Shown in pieces: positions 43,067 through 52,608 of a stretch of DNA of 64,000 nt. Position 1 is the stretch's first letter. Every line of letters starts with the position of its first letter. A model generated the notes under the pieces. The model was not told the DNA's origin. It did no database searches and saw only the letters and a program-made list of their open reading frames with translations. The position numbers and the translations under genes are program-made. Source of the stretch: CBDCUI01 sp965223115 (lineage in GTDB: Bacteria > Pseudomonadota > Gammaproteobacteria > UBA4575); assembly GCA_965223115.1 (NCBI GenBank), contig OZ244982.1, positions 372,001 to 436,000 of the forward strand, read 5' to 3'.

Positions 43067-43418
43067 ATTCATGCTGGGCTCAAAAAAGTTTTGATGAATG
43101 AATGCTAGCAACCCAAAGCAGTTATAAGCATTTAATAATTTAATAAAAATTGTAGCAATAAGTATGTTGAAATGTATCAAGCATGCCAAAATATGCATCT
43201 CCTTAATATTTCCTGATAGCTGATTGTCGATTGATTTAGATTATTCACCCCAACAAGCTCAGATTCTGTTTGTATAATTTGTGTAGTAAACCAATGTCTA
43301 AATATTGAATTAATTATTGTTTAGATAAATAAAGCGAAAACTGAGCTGAATCAAACAAATGACTTTAAAGGGCTTGTAGCCTTTTATATATCTGGATATA
43401 TAAAAGGCTAGGGTTAAC
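43067..43418. other. Intergenic region upstream of the flavin reductase cluster
   Basis: 352 bp. It holds no supportable ORF. Its notable feature is the perfect hairpin at 43378-43409 just before the flavin reductase start. Confidence 0.5.
43378..43409 (+). promoter_or_regulatory. Perfect 14-bp hairpin just upstream of the flavin reductase start
   Basis: AGCCTTTTATATAT and ATATATAAAAGGCT flank a CTGG loop. It ends nine bases before GTG 43419, so its 3' arm (AAGGCT) overlaps the likely ribosome binding region. It could be a terminator of the preceding unit, an operator or a translation-blocking hairpin; there is no U-run after it. Confidence 0.6.
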
Positions 43419-44024
43419 GTGAGTGAAAAAAGCAGGCATCTGATCGAGCTAAATCTTGAACAGCCAATTTGGGATAGATTTTTCAGTGTTTATCCACTGG
43501 TTGTTATTGGTACTAAAGAACCGGATGGCACGAGTGATCTGGCTCCTAAACATTTAGCAATCCCAGTAAGTTGGGATAATTATTTTGGATTTGTGTGTAC
43601 ACCAAAGCATAGCACTTATCAAAATATTGTTAGGACTAGGGAATTTACAGTTACCTATGCGAGACCTACTCAAGTAGTACTTGCAACTCTTGCGGCAACT
43701 CCAAGATGCGAAGATGGTAGTAAACCAATTGTTAAGCAATTACCTACGATTCCGGCTAAAGAAGTTGATGCAGTGTTAATGAAAGATGGCTATCTATTTT
43801 TAGAATGTAATTTACATGAAATCTACGATGACTTTGGTGCCAATAGTTTAATCACAGGCCGCATTCTGTCTGCACGGATAGCTAATGATGCCCTGCGTGT
43901 TGCAGATGGAGATGATCAACAATTAGTAAAACAAGCACCGTTATTGGCATTTTTATATCCTAATCGGTTTGCTGAAATTGATAAAACTCAAACCATACCA
44001 TTGCCTAGAGGATTTAAAAGATGA
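43419..44024 (+). CDS. Flavin reductase family protein (FMN-binding split barrel)
   Basis: 201 residues. The split-barrel FMN-binding fold is indicated by VVIGTKEPDGTSDLAPKHLA, NYFGFVCTPKHSTYQNIVRT and EFTVTYARPTQVVLA; the C-terminal half has a DFGANSLITGRILSARI strand. Members reduce FMN or use it to act on small substrates; the substrate is unknown. Start GTG 43419. It overlaps the M20 peptidase gene by four bases (ATGA), first of a three-gene operon. Confidence 0.85.
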   Translation: MSEKSRHLIELNLEQPIWDRFFSVYPLVVIGTKEPDGTSDLAPKHLAIPVSWDNYFGFVCTPKHSTYQNIVRTREFTVTYARPTQVVLATLAATPRCEDGSKPIVKQLPTIPAKEVDAVLMKDGYLFLECNLHEIYDDFGANSLITGRILSARIANDALRVADGDDQQLVKQAPLLAFLYPNRFAEIDKTQTIPLPRGFKR

Positions 44025-45196
44025 ACAGGTCGTCTGCTACGGCAGACATTCAGGTATATCTCATCGAACGGCAGGCAGCGATGATAAATTTGTTATCCGA
44101 GCTGGTTGCCATCGAATCCCCTTCCGATAACGCTGTTGCACAACAACCCATATTGCAGCGTTTAAAAAGTGAATTTGAAGAACTCAACTATAAAGTTCGA
44201 ATTATTCCTGGCCAACGTTCGGGTGGTCATTTATATGGCAGATCTGTTACACGTGCGGCTATGACTAAATTGCAATTATTACTTGGTCACTGTGACACTG
44301 TATGGCCAATTGGAACTTTAGCTACTATGCCTTTGCAAACAAAAGATGGAATGATGCGTGGGCCAGGCATCTATGATATGAAGGCAGGGCTTGTAGAAAT
44401 GATCTTTGCTTTAAAGGCATTGAAAGAACTGAAACTACAGCCTGAAGTTAGTCCAATCATTTTTATTAATTCTGACGAAGAAATCGGAAGTCGTGAGTCA
44501 ACTCGTTATATAAAACGCCTAGCACAACTTGTAGATCGTGCGCTAGTGTTAGAACCTTCATTGGGGCCAACAGGAAAAATAAAAACTACGCGCAAGGGTG
44601 TGGGTCGTTTTACTATAAAAGTAAAAGGTAAGGCTGCCCATGCAGGACTTGACCCTAATGCTGGGGCAAGTGCAATTTTAGAACTATCGCATCTTATTCA
44701 AAAACTTTTTGCATTAAATAATCCTGATCAGGGAGTATCCGTAAATGTGGGGGTAATTGATGGTGGGACCCGTGCAAACGTTATAGCTCCAGAAAGTAGT
44801 GCTGTAATTGATGTACGTGTTGAAACACAGTCCGATGGCCTACGTGTTGAGAATGCTATTCGCGCATTGCAACCCGAAGACACGAATGTGACTCTCAAAA
44901 TTGAAGGAGGGATTGGTAGGCCGCCAATGGAGCGAACAGAGGCCAATCAGCAATTATGGATGTTGGCGACTGACCTTGCGAGCTCACTTGGTATTCATTT
45001 AGAGCAAGGCACAGCTGGAGGCGGGTCCGATGGTAATACTACCAGCCTTTATACCGCAACGCTTGATGGTTTAGGCGCTGTAGGTGATGGCGCGCATGCA
45101 GCCCATGAATTTATTTATACAGATCAACTTCCAGAGCGTTGTGCACTATTAACCACCATGCTGCTGGCACCACCACTCTGCATCCAGAAGGAGTAA
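44021..45196 (+). CDS. M20 family metallopeptidase (glutamate carboxypeptidase-like)
   Basis: 391 residues, a cytosolic di-zinc hydrolase of the CpG2/M20A type: LLGHCDTVWPIGT (first zinc ligand), GPGIYDMKAGLVEM (bridging Asp), NSDEEIGSRES (catalytic Glu and ligand), VLEPSLG and HAAHEFIYTDQL near the C-terminus. The dimerisation domain (residues ~180-295) has GKAAHAGLDPNAGASAI. It would cleave a C-terminal glutamate or an acyl-amino acid; the actual substrate is unknown. Followed after five bases by the P-loop gene. Confidence 0.9.
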   Translation: MNRSSATADIQVYLIERQAAMINLLSELVAIESPSDNAVAQQPILQRLKSEFEELNYKVRIIPGQRSGGHLYGRSVTRAAMTKLQLLLGHCDTVWPIGTLATMPLQTKDGMMRGPGIYDMKAGLVEMIFALKALKELKLQPEVSPIIFINSDEEIGSRESTRYIKRLAQLVDRALVLEPSLGPTGKIKTTRKGVGRFTIKVKGKAAHAGLDPNAGASAILELSHLIQKLFALNNPDQGVSVNVGVIDGGTRANVIAPESSAVIDVRVETQSDGLRVENAIRALQPEDTNVTLKIEGGIGRPPMERTEANQQLWMLATDLASSLGIHLEQGTAGGGSDGNTTSLYTATLDGLGAVGDGAHAAHEFIYTDQLPERCALLTTMLLAPPLCIQKE

Positions 45197-45201
45197 CTCG
45201 T

Positions 45202-46221
45202 ATGGCTCACTATGTCTATACATCAGTAACACGTATCTCAGATCTTGCTGAACAGAGTTTTGAAGTGCAATCGATTAATCGTGTTAATTGGCATACTGGT
45301 GACTATGTCGTTGGGCGTGTATTGAGTACTGCGGGTGTAATGCACAATATTGAGTTACCCAGTGGTCGCATGATTGAAGTATTTGAGGATGATCTTGTTA
45401 TTGGTGCATTTGGTGAACGCATGGCAACTCTAGAAGCCGTTGGTAGTTGGCAAGCAATTACGCATGATACGTTTCATGCACTTACATCAGCAGGTTTGTT
45501 TGGCCAGCTAATTTCAAAATCTCCTTTTATGCCAGCATTGATGTCATTGCGTTACGTAGGTCATGTAACTCGTAATGGTGAACAAGTTTGTATGGGTGAC
45601 TTTACAAAAAATAATGTGAAACAAGATCTTATTGTACCAGTTATTTTAATCGTTGGTACTTCCATGTCTGCTGGTAAAACTACATCTGGACGCGTGATCA
45701 TTCGTCTTTTAAAAAAACAAGGTATGCGAGTCGTCGCCGCTAAACTCACAGGTGCTGCTAGGTATAGGGATGTATTGAGTTATAAAGATGCTGGAGCTGA
45801 TGCGATCTACGATTTTGTTGATGCGGGTTTGCCATCAACGGTGTGTGATAAAAAATTGTTTCAAAGTGCAATATCAAAGGTGTTGTCAGTAATTGCTAGT
45901 AACCAGCCGGACGTTGTAGTCGTTGAGGCTGGCGCTTCACCATTAGAGCCTTACAATGGTGACACTGCCATGGCATTGCTTGAAGATCAAATTTGTTTCA
46001 TGCTGTTATGCGCATCAGACCCATATGCAGTTATGGGAGTAGTTAGTGCGTTTGATCGTCAGCCGGACATTATCGCTGGAGGCGCAGCCAATACTAAAGC
46101 TGGTATTGAGCTGGTAAAGAAGCTAACAGGTTTGCCAGCACTTAATTTGATGGATCGTGCCAGCTATCCTGAGCTGCAACAGCGTTTAATGAAAGTCTTA
46201 AGTTACGGTACTAAAATATAA
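45202..46221 (+). CDS. P-loop NTPase-domain protein, DUF1611-like
   Basis: 339 residues from ATG 45202, which has AAGGAG upstream; an upstream frame overlaps the peptidase gene and is not used. Residues ~1-140 are a beta-rich domain. GTSMSAGKTTSG at 152-163 is a P-loop (K159). AKLTGAARYRD, DAIYDFVDAGLPST and VVVEAGASPLEPYNGD follow the DUF1611 pattern, a family that includes D-glutamate N-acetyltransferases (DgcN). The enzymatic activity is not shown. Context: flavin reductase and M20 peptidase operon, suggesting amino-acid or peptide processing. Confidence 0.72.
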   Translation: MAHYVYTSVTRISDLAEQSFEVQSINRVNWHTGDYVVGRVLSTAGVMHNIELPSGRMIEVFEDDLVIGAFGERMATLEAVGSWQAITHDTFHALTSAGLFGQLISKSPFMPALMSLRYVGHVTRNGEQVCMGDFTKNNVKQDLIVPVILIVGTSMSAGKTTSGRVIIRLLKKQGMRVVAAKLTGAARYRDVLSYKDAGADAIYDFVDAGLPSTVCDKKLFQSAISKVLSVIASNQPDVVVVEAGASPLEPYNGDTAMALLEDQICFMLLCASDPYAVMGVVSAFDRQPDIIAGGAANTKAGIELVKKLTGLPALNLMDRASYPELQQRLMKVLSYGTKI

Positions 46222-46307
46222 ATTGTTATTATAAGTTGAAAGGAATCAACAGATATTAGCATCATAGTATGCAGGTTAAATACAGGCTTCTAATAAATAA
46301 AAAATTA

Positions 46308-47432
46308 CTAAAGTAATTTTTTTAAAATTTTGTAGTAAATAGTCGTCAAATGATTTAATGCATCCAATTCAATATGCTCATTTACTTTATGGATACTTTT
46401 ATTAACCGGTCCTAGCTCTACAATTTGTGCGCCTGTTGGTGCAATGAAACGTCCATCTGAAGTACCACCACCTGTAGAAAGCTCAGGCTTAATATCTAAC
46501 GTTTCTTGTATTGCTTGTTCACAAGCAGTGGTTAGTTCACTTGGTTCACAGTAAAAGGGATTGCCAGATAAGTGCCATTCTATTTCGTAATCTAAATCAT
46601 GTTTATCCAAAATAGCTAAAATTTTAGATTTAATATCATCGGCAGTAATTTCAGTTGAAAACCTTAAATTAAAATGGACATGCTTATTACCAGGGATAAT
46701 ATTTGAGGCTCCTGTTCCAGCATTAATATTTGAAATTTGAAATGTCGTTGCAGGGAAATGCTGATTACCACTATCCCATTCAACGGTGGTTAATTCTAGG
46801 AGTGCAGGAGCAAATTCATGTACTGGATTTTTGGCTAAATGTGGATAAGCCACATGACCTTGCACACCTTTTATATTTAAACTTGCAGAAATGGATCCCC
46901 GGCGACCAATTTTTAAAGTGTCACCAAGTATATGGCTACTGCTAGGCTCACCTATTATGCACATATCTATGTTTTCATTTCTGGCTTGTAGGGCCTCAAT
47001 CACTTTAACTGTACCGTTAACTGCGGGGCCTTCTTCGTCACTTGTCAGTAAAAATGCAATTGATCCTTTGTGCTCAGGGTTTGATTCAATGAAGTTTTTA
47101 CATGCTACTGTCATCGCGGCAATACTGGATTTCATGTCAGCTGCACCACGTCCAAAAAGTTTATTATTTCGTACGGTGGGGCTAAAGGGAGGGGAATCCC
47201 ACTCATTTTCAGGGCCTGCAGGAACCACATCAGTATGTCCTGCGAATACAAACAAAGGTGCTTCTGATCCGCGGCGTAACCAGAGGTTGGTCACTTCTCC
47301 AAATTGCAGGGTTTCTGCTTCAAAACCTGAGGCTTTTAAGTAATTACAAATGATAGATTGACAACCCGCATCTTCAGGGGTAACTGAATTCCGCTCAATC
47401 AATTGTTTAGTTAATTCTAGTGTGGCAGACAT
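46308..47432 (-). CDS. dapE: Succinyl-diaminopimelate desuccinylase
   Basis: M20 enzyme of lysine/peptidoglycan biosynthesis. 374 residues from ATG 47432 (MSATLELTKQLIERNSVTP); the frame is open further but the upstream gene occupies it. Zinc ligands and catalytic residues lie in FAGHTDVVPAG, GRGAADMKSS, LTSDEEGPA and IGEPSSSH. The C-terminal GTSDGRF and ELGPVNKSIHKVNEH motifs are typical of DapE. Last gene of the dapC-dapD-arsC-dapE string. Confidence 0.96.
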   Translation of the reverse strand: MSATLELTKQLIERNSVTPEDAGCQSIICNYLKASGFEAETLQFGEVTNLWLRRGSEAPLFVFAGHTDVVPAGPENEWDSPPFSPTVRNNKLFGRGAADMKSSIAAMTVACKNFIESNPEHKGSIAFLLTSDEEGPAVNGTVKVIEALQARNENIDMCIIGEPSSSHILGDTLKIGRRGSISASLNIKGVQGHVAYPHLAKNPVHEFAPALLELTTVEWDSGNQHFPATTFQISNINAGTGASNIIPGNKHVHFNLRFSTEITADDIKSKILAILDKHDLDYEIEWHLSGNPFYCEPSELTTACEQAIQETLDIKPELSTGGGTSDGRFIAPTGAQIVELGPVNKSIHKVNEHIELDALNHLTTIYYKILKKLL

Positions 47433-47442
47433 AAGGTTTAAG

Positions 47443-47790
47443 TTATTTAGTAAATTGTTTGGCAAATTTTTTACTATCAAAACCAATCTCAATCAGCTTG
47501 CCTTTTTGCACAACAGGTCGTTTGATTAAAGTCGGGTATTTCTGCATTAATGTTATCGCTTTTGACTGAGTAAGATTAGACTTATCTTTTTCGTTAAGTT
47601 CCTTCCAGGTGCGACTGCGTTTGTTTAACAGTACTTCCCAGTTCACAACTTTGCACCATTCACTTAACTGTTTTTTTGTGATGCCTTGTTTTTTGTAGTC
47701 GTGAAAGTCAAATGCAATATTATGATCTTTTAACCATTTTTGCGTTTTTTTTATTTGATCGCAGTTAGGTATGCCAAATAACTTCAACAT
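47443..47790 (-). CDS. ArsC/Spx-family reductase (YffB-like)
   Basis: 115 residues. LFGIPNCDQIKKTQKWL near the N-terminus is the thioredoxin-like ArsC/Spx motif with one cysteine, followed by DFHDYKKQGI and RPVVQKGKLIEIGF near the C-terminus. Family members reduce or sense thiols; this subtype usually accompanies dapE/dapD, as here. Not an arsenate reductase on current evidence. Confidence 0.88.
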   Translation of the reverse strand: MLKLFGIPNCDQIKKTQKWLKDHNIAFDFHDYKKQGITKKQLSEWCKVVNWEVLLNKRSRTWKELNEKDKSNLTQSKAITLMQKYPTLIKRPVVQKGKLIEIGFDSKKFAKQFTK

Positions 47791-47793
47791 TGA

Positions 47794-48621
47794 TTAGTCA
47801 ACCGAGCGTAACAATTCATTAATGCCAACTTTGCTGCGTGTTTTTTCGTCAACTTGTTTGACAATTACCGCGCAATACAAACTATATTTTCCATCCTTTG
47901 AAGGTAGATTTCCTGAAACAACCACTGACCCCGCAGGGATGCGCCCATACGTTACTTCACCAGTTTCACGATTATAAATTTTTGTACTTTTGCCAATATA
48001 AACACCCATCGAAATGACAGAGCCTTTTTCTACAATGACGCCCTCTACCACCTCAGATCGTGCGCCAATGAAGCAGTTGTCTTCAATAATGGTAGGTGAA
48101 GCCTGTAGAGGCTCCAATACACCTCCAATACCAACACCACCAGATAAGTGAACGTTTTTACCAATTTGTGCACATGAGCCAACCGTTGCCCAGGTATCGA
48201 CCATTGTTCCTGTGTCTACATAAGCACCAATATTTACATAGCTGGGCATGAGTACTACATCGGGAGCAATGTATGCGCCATGTCTGGCTATTGCAGCAGG
48301 AACGACTCGTGCTCCAAGATCTTTAATTTCACTATCACTCATTTGCGAAAATTTTGTTGGTACTTTGTCATAATACTTAGTCACCCCAGCATTTATGATT
48401 TGATTTTCATTCATACGAAATGAAAGTAATACTGCTTTTTTTAACCATTCATTTACTACCCAGTCAGCACCTTGTTTTTCGGCAACGCGTAATTCACCTT
48501 TATCGAGCTGTTGTAAGGTCATTTGCACAGCATTGCGTACTTCTGAATCTACAGAAGTGGGAGATATTGTTGCAAGGTTTTCAAATGCAGATTCGATAAT
48601 TTCTTGGTTTGAGTTACTCAT
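47794..48621 (-). CDS. dapD: Tetrahydrodipicolinate N-succinyltransferase
   Basis: 275 residues. The left-handed beta-helix shows hexapeptide repeats from ~110 (VVPAAIARHGAYIAPDVVLM), with NIGAYVDTGTMVDTWATVG and GGVLEPLQASPTIIEDNCFIG. This is the DapD size and pattern. It succinylates tetrahydrodipicolinate before DapC and DapE act; all three are here. Confidence 0.97.
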   Translation of the reverse strand: MSNSNQEIIESAFENLATISPTSVDSEVRNAVQMTLQQLDKGELRVAEKQGADWVVNEWLKKAVLLSFRMNENQIINAGVTKYYDKVPTKFSQMSDSEIKDLGARVVPAAIARHGAYIAPDVVLMPSYVNIGAYVDTGTMVDTWATVGSCAQIGKNVHLSGGVGIGGVLEPLQASPTIIEDNCFIGARSEVVEGVIVEKGSVISMGVYIGKSTKIYNRETGEVTYGRIPAGSVVVSGNLPSKDGKYSLYCAVIVKQVDEKTRSKVGINELLRSVD

Positions 48622-48646
48622 TATCTCTCCTGTTGTTTTTACTCTC

Positions 48647-49846
48647 TTAATGTAATTCTTGTAAATACTCTTTTATATGAGTGGCAGCTTGAGTGCATTC
48701 CTCTAGCTTTGCAACTAAAGCTAAGCGTACTCGATTTTTACCTGGATTTTTACCATTTACTGTACGAGCTAAATAACTACCTGGTAAGGTCAAAACATTT
48801 TTCTTTTTGTAAAGAGATTCAGCAAATTGTTCATCATCCATAGGTAGCTTTGGCCATAGATAGAAGCCTGCATCTGGTCTATCACATGCTAAAATATCTT
48901 TGAAAATATCCAGCACAACAGTAAATTTTTCATCATAAAGTTGTTGGTTCTGCTTAACGTGTTCTTCATCTGACCATGCGGCAATACTAGCAGCTTGCGT
49001 TGCCAATGACATTGCACAACCATGGTATGTACGATACTTTAAAAAATTTTCTATTAACTCAGTGTTGCCTGCAACAAAGCCAGAACGCAGTCCTGGTGCA
49101 TTAGATCGTTTAGAAAGGCTATAAAAACTCATACAGTTTTTCATATCAATTACACCTAATTCTTGAGCATAATGTAGTAAACCCATTGGTGGGGTGCTCT
49201 CAAAAGGATATATTTCTGAATAACATTCATCAGATGCAATCACAAAGTTAAATTGAATAGCATGCTCAATTAATTTTTGTAGTACAGCTTTGGGTGCTAC
49301 TTCACCAGTAGGATTGCCCGGTGTGCAAATATAAATAAGTTGGCAGCGCTTCCAAATATCTTTATCAAGTTCCCATAATGCAGGGATGTCATCGTTAACT
49401 ACTTTGCAATCATAATAAACAGGCTCAGCTCCTGCGAGTAATGCAGCACCCTCATAAATTTGGTAGAAAGGATTGGGAATTAGCACTACAGGTTTGGTGT
49501 TTGGATTGATTACACACTGTGCAAAGGCAAACAAGGCTTCACGTGTACCATTTACAGGTAGTACATTATTGTCAGCATTAAGGTTATGTGTAGAAAGCTT
49601 AAACCTACTAGTTAACCAATTAGTGCAGCTCTCGCGTAACTTATCAGAGCCTTTGGTGGTAGGGTATTTTTCAAGCTGATGTAAGTTATTTGCAAGCGCA
49701 TCTTTGATGATTTTGGGTGTTTCATGTTTAGGCTCACCGATCGCAAGTGATATAGGTTTAAGTTGTTTGTTTGGTATTTTTTCACTTATAAGTTTTTTTA
49801 GCTTTTCAAATGGATACGGTTGAAGATTTTGTAAATATGGGTTCAT
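48647..49846 (-). CDS. dapC: Succinyldiaminopimelate aminotransferase
   Basis: 399 residues, class I/II PLP aminotransferase: LAIGEPKHETPKII, VLPVNGTREALFAFAQ, IPNPFYQIYEGAAL, CTPGNPTGEVAP, DECYSEIYPF and the PLP lysine in SLSKRSNAPGLRSG. Position beside dapD and dapE supports the DapC assignment over other aminotransferases. Confidence 0.93.
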   Translation of the reverse strand: MNPYLQNLQPYPFEKLKKLISEKIPNKQLKPISLAIGEPKHETPKIIKDALANNLHQLEKYPTTKGSDKLRESCTNWLTSRFKLSTHNLNADNNVLPVNGTREALFAFAQCVINPNTKPVVLIPNPFYQIYEGAALLAGAEPVYYDCKVVNDDIPALWELDKDIWKRCQLIYICTPGNPTGEVAPKAVLQKLIEHAIQFNFVIASDECYSEIYPFESTPPMGLLHYAQELGVIDMKNCMSFYSLSKRSNAPGLRSGFVAGNTELIENFLKYRTYHGCAMSLATQAASIAAWSDEEHVKQNQQLYDEKFTVVLDIFKDILACDRPDAGFYLWPKLPMDDEQFAESLYKKKNVLTLPGSYLARTVNGKNPGKNRVRLALVAKLEECTQAATHIKEYLQELH

Positions 49847-49860
49847 AGCGGGAGAGTAGA

Positions 49861-52545
49861 TTATACAGCGAGTGAGATTTGTTTAGGTTGTAATAAATTT
49901 TCTCTAATTGCTTGCGAAATGTTGTTTTGTTGTTGCTCGGTTAAGGGTTGATTATCCAGATCGCTGATTTGAAAAATGTTATGAACACGTTCACCTAGTG
50001 TAGAGATGCGAGCATCATGTACAGAGATATTGCAGTCTACAAATGTATTACCAATACTTGCCAGCAATCCAGGGAAATCAGGTGCTTTGAGCTCCAAACT
50101 TGTATATGGCTTGGTTTTGTTGTTTTCAAAATGAATTTCGATTGGCACTCTTAACTCCCTTACGCGACGGGGCAGTTTTTGTATGGCAGTGTCTTCAATT
50201 AAATCAGGGTTCTCAAGCAGCTCTCTAAGCTGGTGAGCTACTAGTCTGCATTGCTTAACATCATTAATAGGCTCGTTATTTGAATCTAAAACTAAAAAAG
50301 TATCTAAAGCATGGCCAGTTTTAGATGTAATAATTCTTGCATGAACAATAGAAATACCCAGTTTTGACAATATAGATGTGATATGTGCAAATAAATAATT
50401 TCTGTCTTTGCAGTAAATAAAAATTTCTGTCGCACCTCTAACACTGTATTGATGGATCTTTACGATTATTCTATCGTCATCTTGGTTTTCTAGTATGGCT
50501 TGTGTATGACGAACAACTTCTTCATCAGAATGACGTAAAAAATATTCATCTTCTAATTCTTGCCATAATGATATGCATTGTTTTTTATCAATGCCTTGTT
50601 TTTGTAATTTTAGAAGGGCGGATTTTTTTACTTCTTGGGTAAGCTCTTCATGGCTAATTTGCGAGTCTGATTCTTGTCTCAAATATCTTGAAGTACTTTG
50701 ATAAAGTTCTGCCAGTAAGGTGCTCCGCCAATTATTCCAGAGTTTTGGATTTGTTCCGCGTATATCTGCAATGGTGAGCAAGTATAAATAATTTAAGCGC
50801 GTCAAGTTGCCTATATTTTTAGCGAAATTTTTGATCACATCGGGGTCATCAATATCTTCATTTTGTGCGGTCATTGACATAATAAGATGATTTTTAACTA
50901 ACCAGCTAATAAGCTTTGTATCAAATTCGCTTATGTCATGTTGGTGACAAAAAGATATTACTTCTTCTGCGCCTAAATCTGAGTGATCTCCACCTCTACC
51001 TTTTGCGATATCATGAAATAAAGCAGCTATATATAGAATTAACGCTTTAGGGGTTTGAGTGAAAATATCATGATAGGTTTCATTTTCTGGGTTTGCATTG
51101 GGCTCGCTAAATTTGCATGCATTCTCAAATACCTGAAGAGTATGTTCTTCAACTGTGTATACATGGAATAAATCGAACTGCATTCTTCCTGTGACTGCAT
51201 CAAAGTTAGGCCAGTATTTGCCGAGCACGCCGAGTTGAGCCATGCGTCTGATTTCGCGATAACTTGTATGGGGTTGATTGAGGATAGAGATAAAAGTATT
51301 GCAGTTATTGAAATCACTTCTGAATTCTTCGTCTATCACATGTAAATGATCGATGATTAGTTGTTCAAGCTGATCGCTGAAACCATTAATGTTTTGATGG
51401 TGCTGTAATATTTGAAAACATTCCAATATTGTAGAGGGTTTGTTTGTAAAAATATTTTTGTTAGTGGATTCCAGTAAATTAGCTCGAGCTTGGAAGTACT
51501 CATTTATAGGCTTTGCTCTTCTTTTAAATAGCCCGGGGAATATATTGGAACGCAATCGATTAATAATAATTTCTGAAAGAATTTCAAGTTGATTGCTGTT
51601 TCTATAAAAAACTTGCATGAACTCTTCTACACGATGGTTGTGGTTGTCACTTTTGAACCCTAATAGAGTTGCTATGTCATGTTGATAGTCAAACAATAAG
51701 CGGTCTTCACCACGTTGCAGGTGTATGTGTAATGTAAATCTAATTTTTGCAATATTTTTATATGCTTTTTGTATTAGGTTTAATTCATTGTTCGTTAAAA
51801 AATCTTTTGCTACAAGCTCTTCAAATGATTTGGTCTTGAAATAGCGGTTTGTCAGCCACCTTAGGGTATGGATGTCTCTCAGACCACCAGGATTTTCTTT
51901 GACATTTGGCTCAAGATGGTTTGCTGTATCGCCGAATTTATGGTGTCGATTTTCAAGCTCGATAATTTTTTCTTTAAAAAACTTTTTGCTTGGCCAAATT
52001 TTTTCTTCTGTTATTAATTTGTCTATGTGATAAAAAAGGCCTTTATTACCAGATAAATAATAAAGCTCCATTAAACTTGTCATCACTGTAATATCTTTTT
52101 TAGCTTCAGTAATGCAGTCTTTGATTGTACGAACAGATTGAGCGATGGGTAAGTTTATATCCCATAAAAAAGTTAGAAAAGATTCTATTTTTGTGGTTAC
52201 AGATGGATCTATTTCTTCCTTGAGAACGATCATTAGGTCTATATCAGATTCTGGGAAAAGTTCACGGCGACCATAACCACCTATTGCAATAAGAGCAGCA
52301 TCTTCTGTAGGTAAGTTTAATTTATCCCATAGATGGCGTAATAGTGCATCCATTGCACATGTATTGATCGAAATTAATTCATAAATATCAGCTTGATTGT
52401 CAAAATACTCTTTAAGTAATAGTAGTAAGTCATTTCTAAATAGCTTGTAACTTGAAACGCTAGTTTCTAAAGGTTCTTTTTTATTCAGATATTTTAAAAT
52501 TGATGTATCGGCATCCAGTACATCAAGTATGTTTAAATTGAGCAT
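49861..52545 (-). CDS. glnD: PII uridylyltransferase / uridylyl-removing enzyme
   Basis: Senses glutamine and modifies PII protein. 894 residues. The nucleotidyltransferase part has GGYGRRELFPESDIDLMIVL near residue 90, the HD hydrolase FHDIAKGRGGDHSDLG near residue 500, and two C-terminal ACT domains (from ~685 and ~800, the second starting SLELKAPDFPGLLASIG). Complete and of E. coli length. Between map and dapC, as in many gammaproteobacteria. Confidence 0.96.
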   Translation of the reverse strand: MLNLNILDVLDADTSILKYLNKKEPLETSVSSYKLFRNDLLLLLKEYFDNQADIYELISINTCAMDALLRHLWDKLNLPTEDAALIAIGGYGRRELFPESDIDLMIVLKEEIDPSVTTKIESFLTFLWDINLPIAQSVRTIKDCITEAKKDITVMTSLMELYYLSGNKGLFYHIDKLITEEKIWPSKKFFKEKIIELENRHHKFGDTANHLEPNVKENPGGLRDIHTLRWLTNRYFKTKSFEELVAKDFLTNNELNLIQKAYKNIAKIRFTLHIHLQRGEDRLLFDYQHDIATLLGFKSDNHNHRVEEFMQVFYRNSNQLEILSEIIINRLRSNIFPGLFKRRAKPINEYFQARANLLESTNKNIFTNKPSTILECFQILQHHQNINGFSDQLEQLIIDHLHVIDEEFRSDFNNCNTFISILNQPHTSYREIRRMAQLGVLGKYWPNFDAVTGRMQFDLFHVYTVEEHTLQVFENACKFSEPNANPENETYHDIFTQTPKALILYIAALFHDIAKGRGGDHSDLGAEEVISFCHQHDISEFDTKLISWLVKNHLIMSMTAQNEDIDDPDVIKNFAKNIGNLTRLNYLYLLTIADIRGTNPKLWNNWRSTLLAELYQSTSRYLRQESDSQISHEELTQEVKKSALLKLQKQGIDKKQCISLWQELEDEYFLRHSDEEVVRHTQAILENQDDDRIIVKIHQYSVRGATEIFIYCKDRNYLFAHITSILSKLGISIVHARIITSKTGHALDTFLVLDSNNEPINDVKQCRLVAHQLRELLENPDLIEDTAIQKLPRRVRELRVPIEIHFENNKTKPYTSLELKAPDFPGLLASIGNTFVDCNISVHDARISTLGERVHNIFQISDLDNQPLTEQQQNNISQAIRENLLQPKQISLAV

Positions 52546-52608
52546 TGGTTAAAAATGTATGCCGAGTAGTGTTTGGTATTTATTGTTTGCGCTATGAATA
52601 ATGAATAT

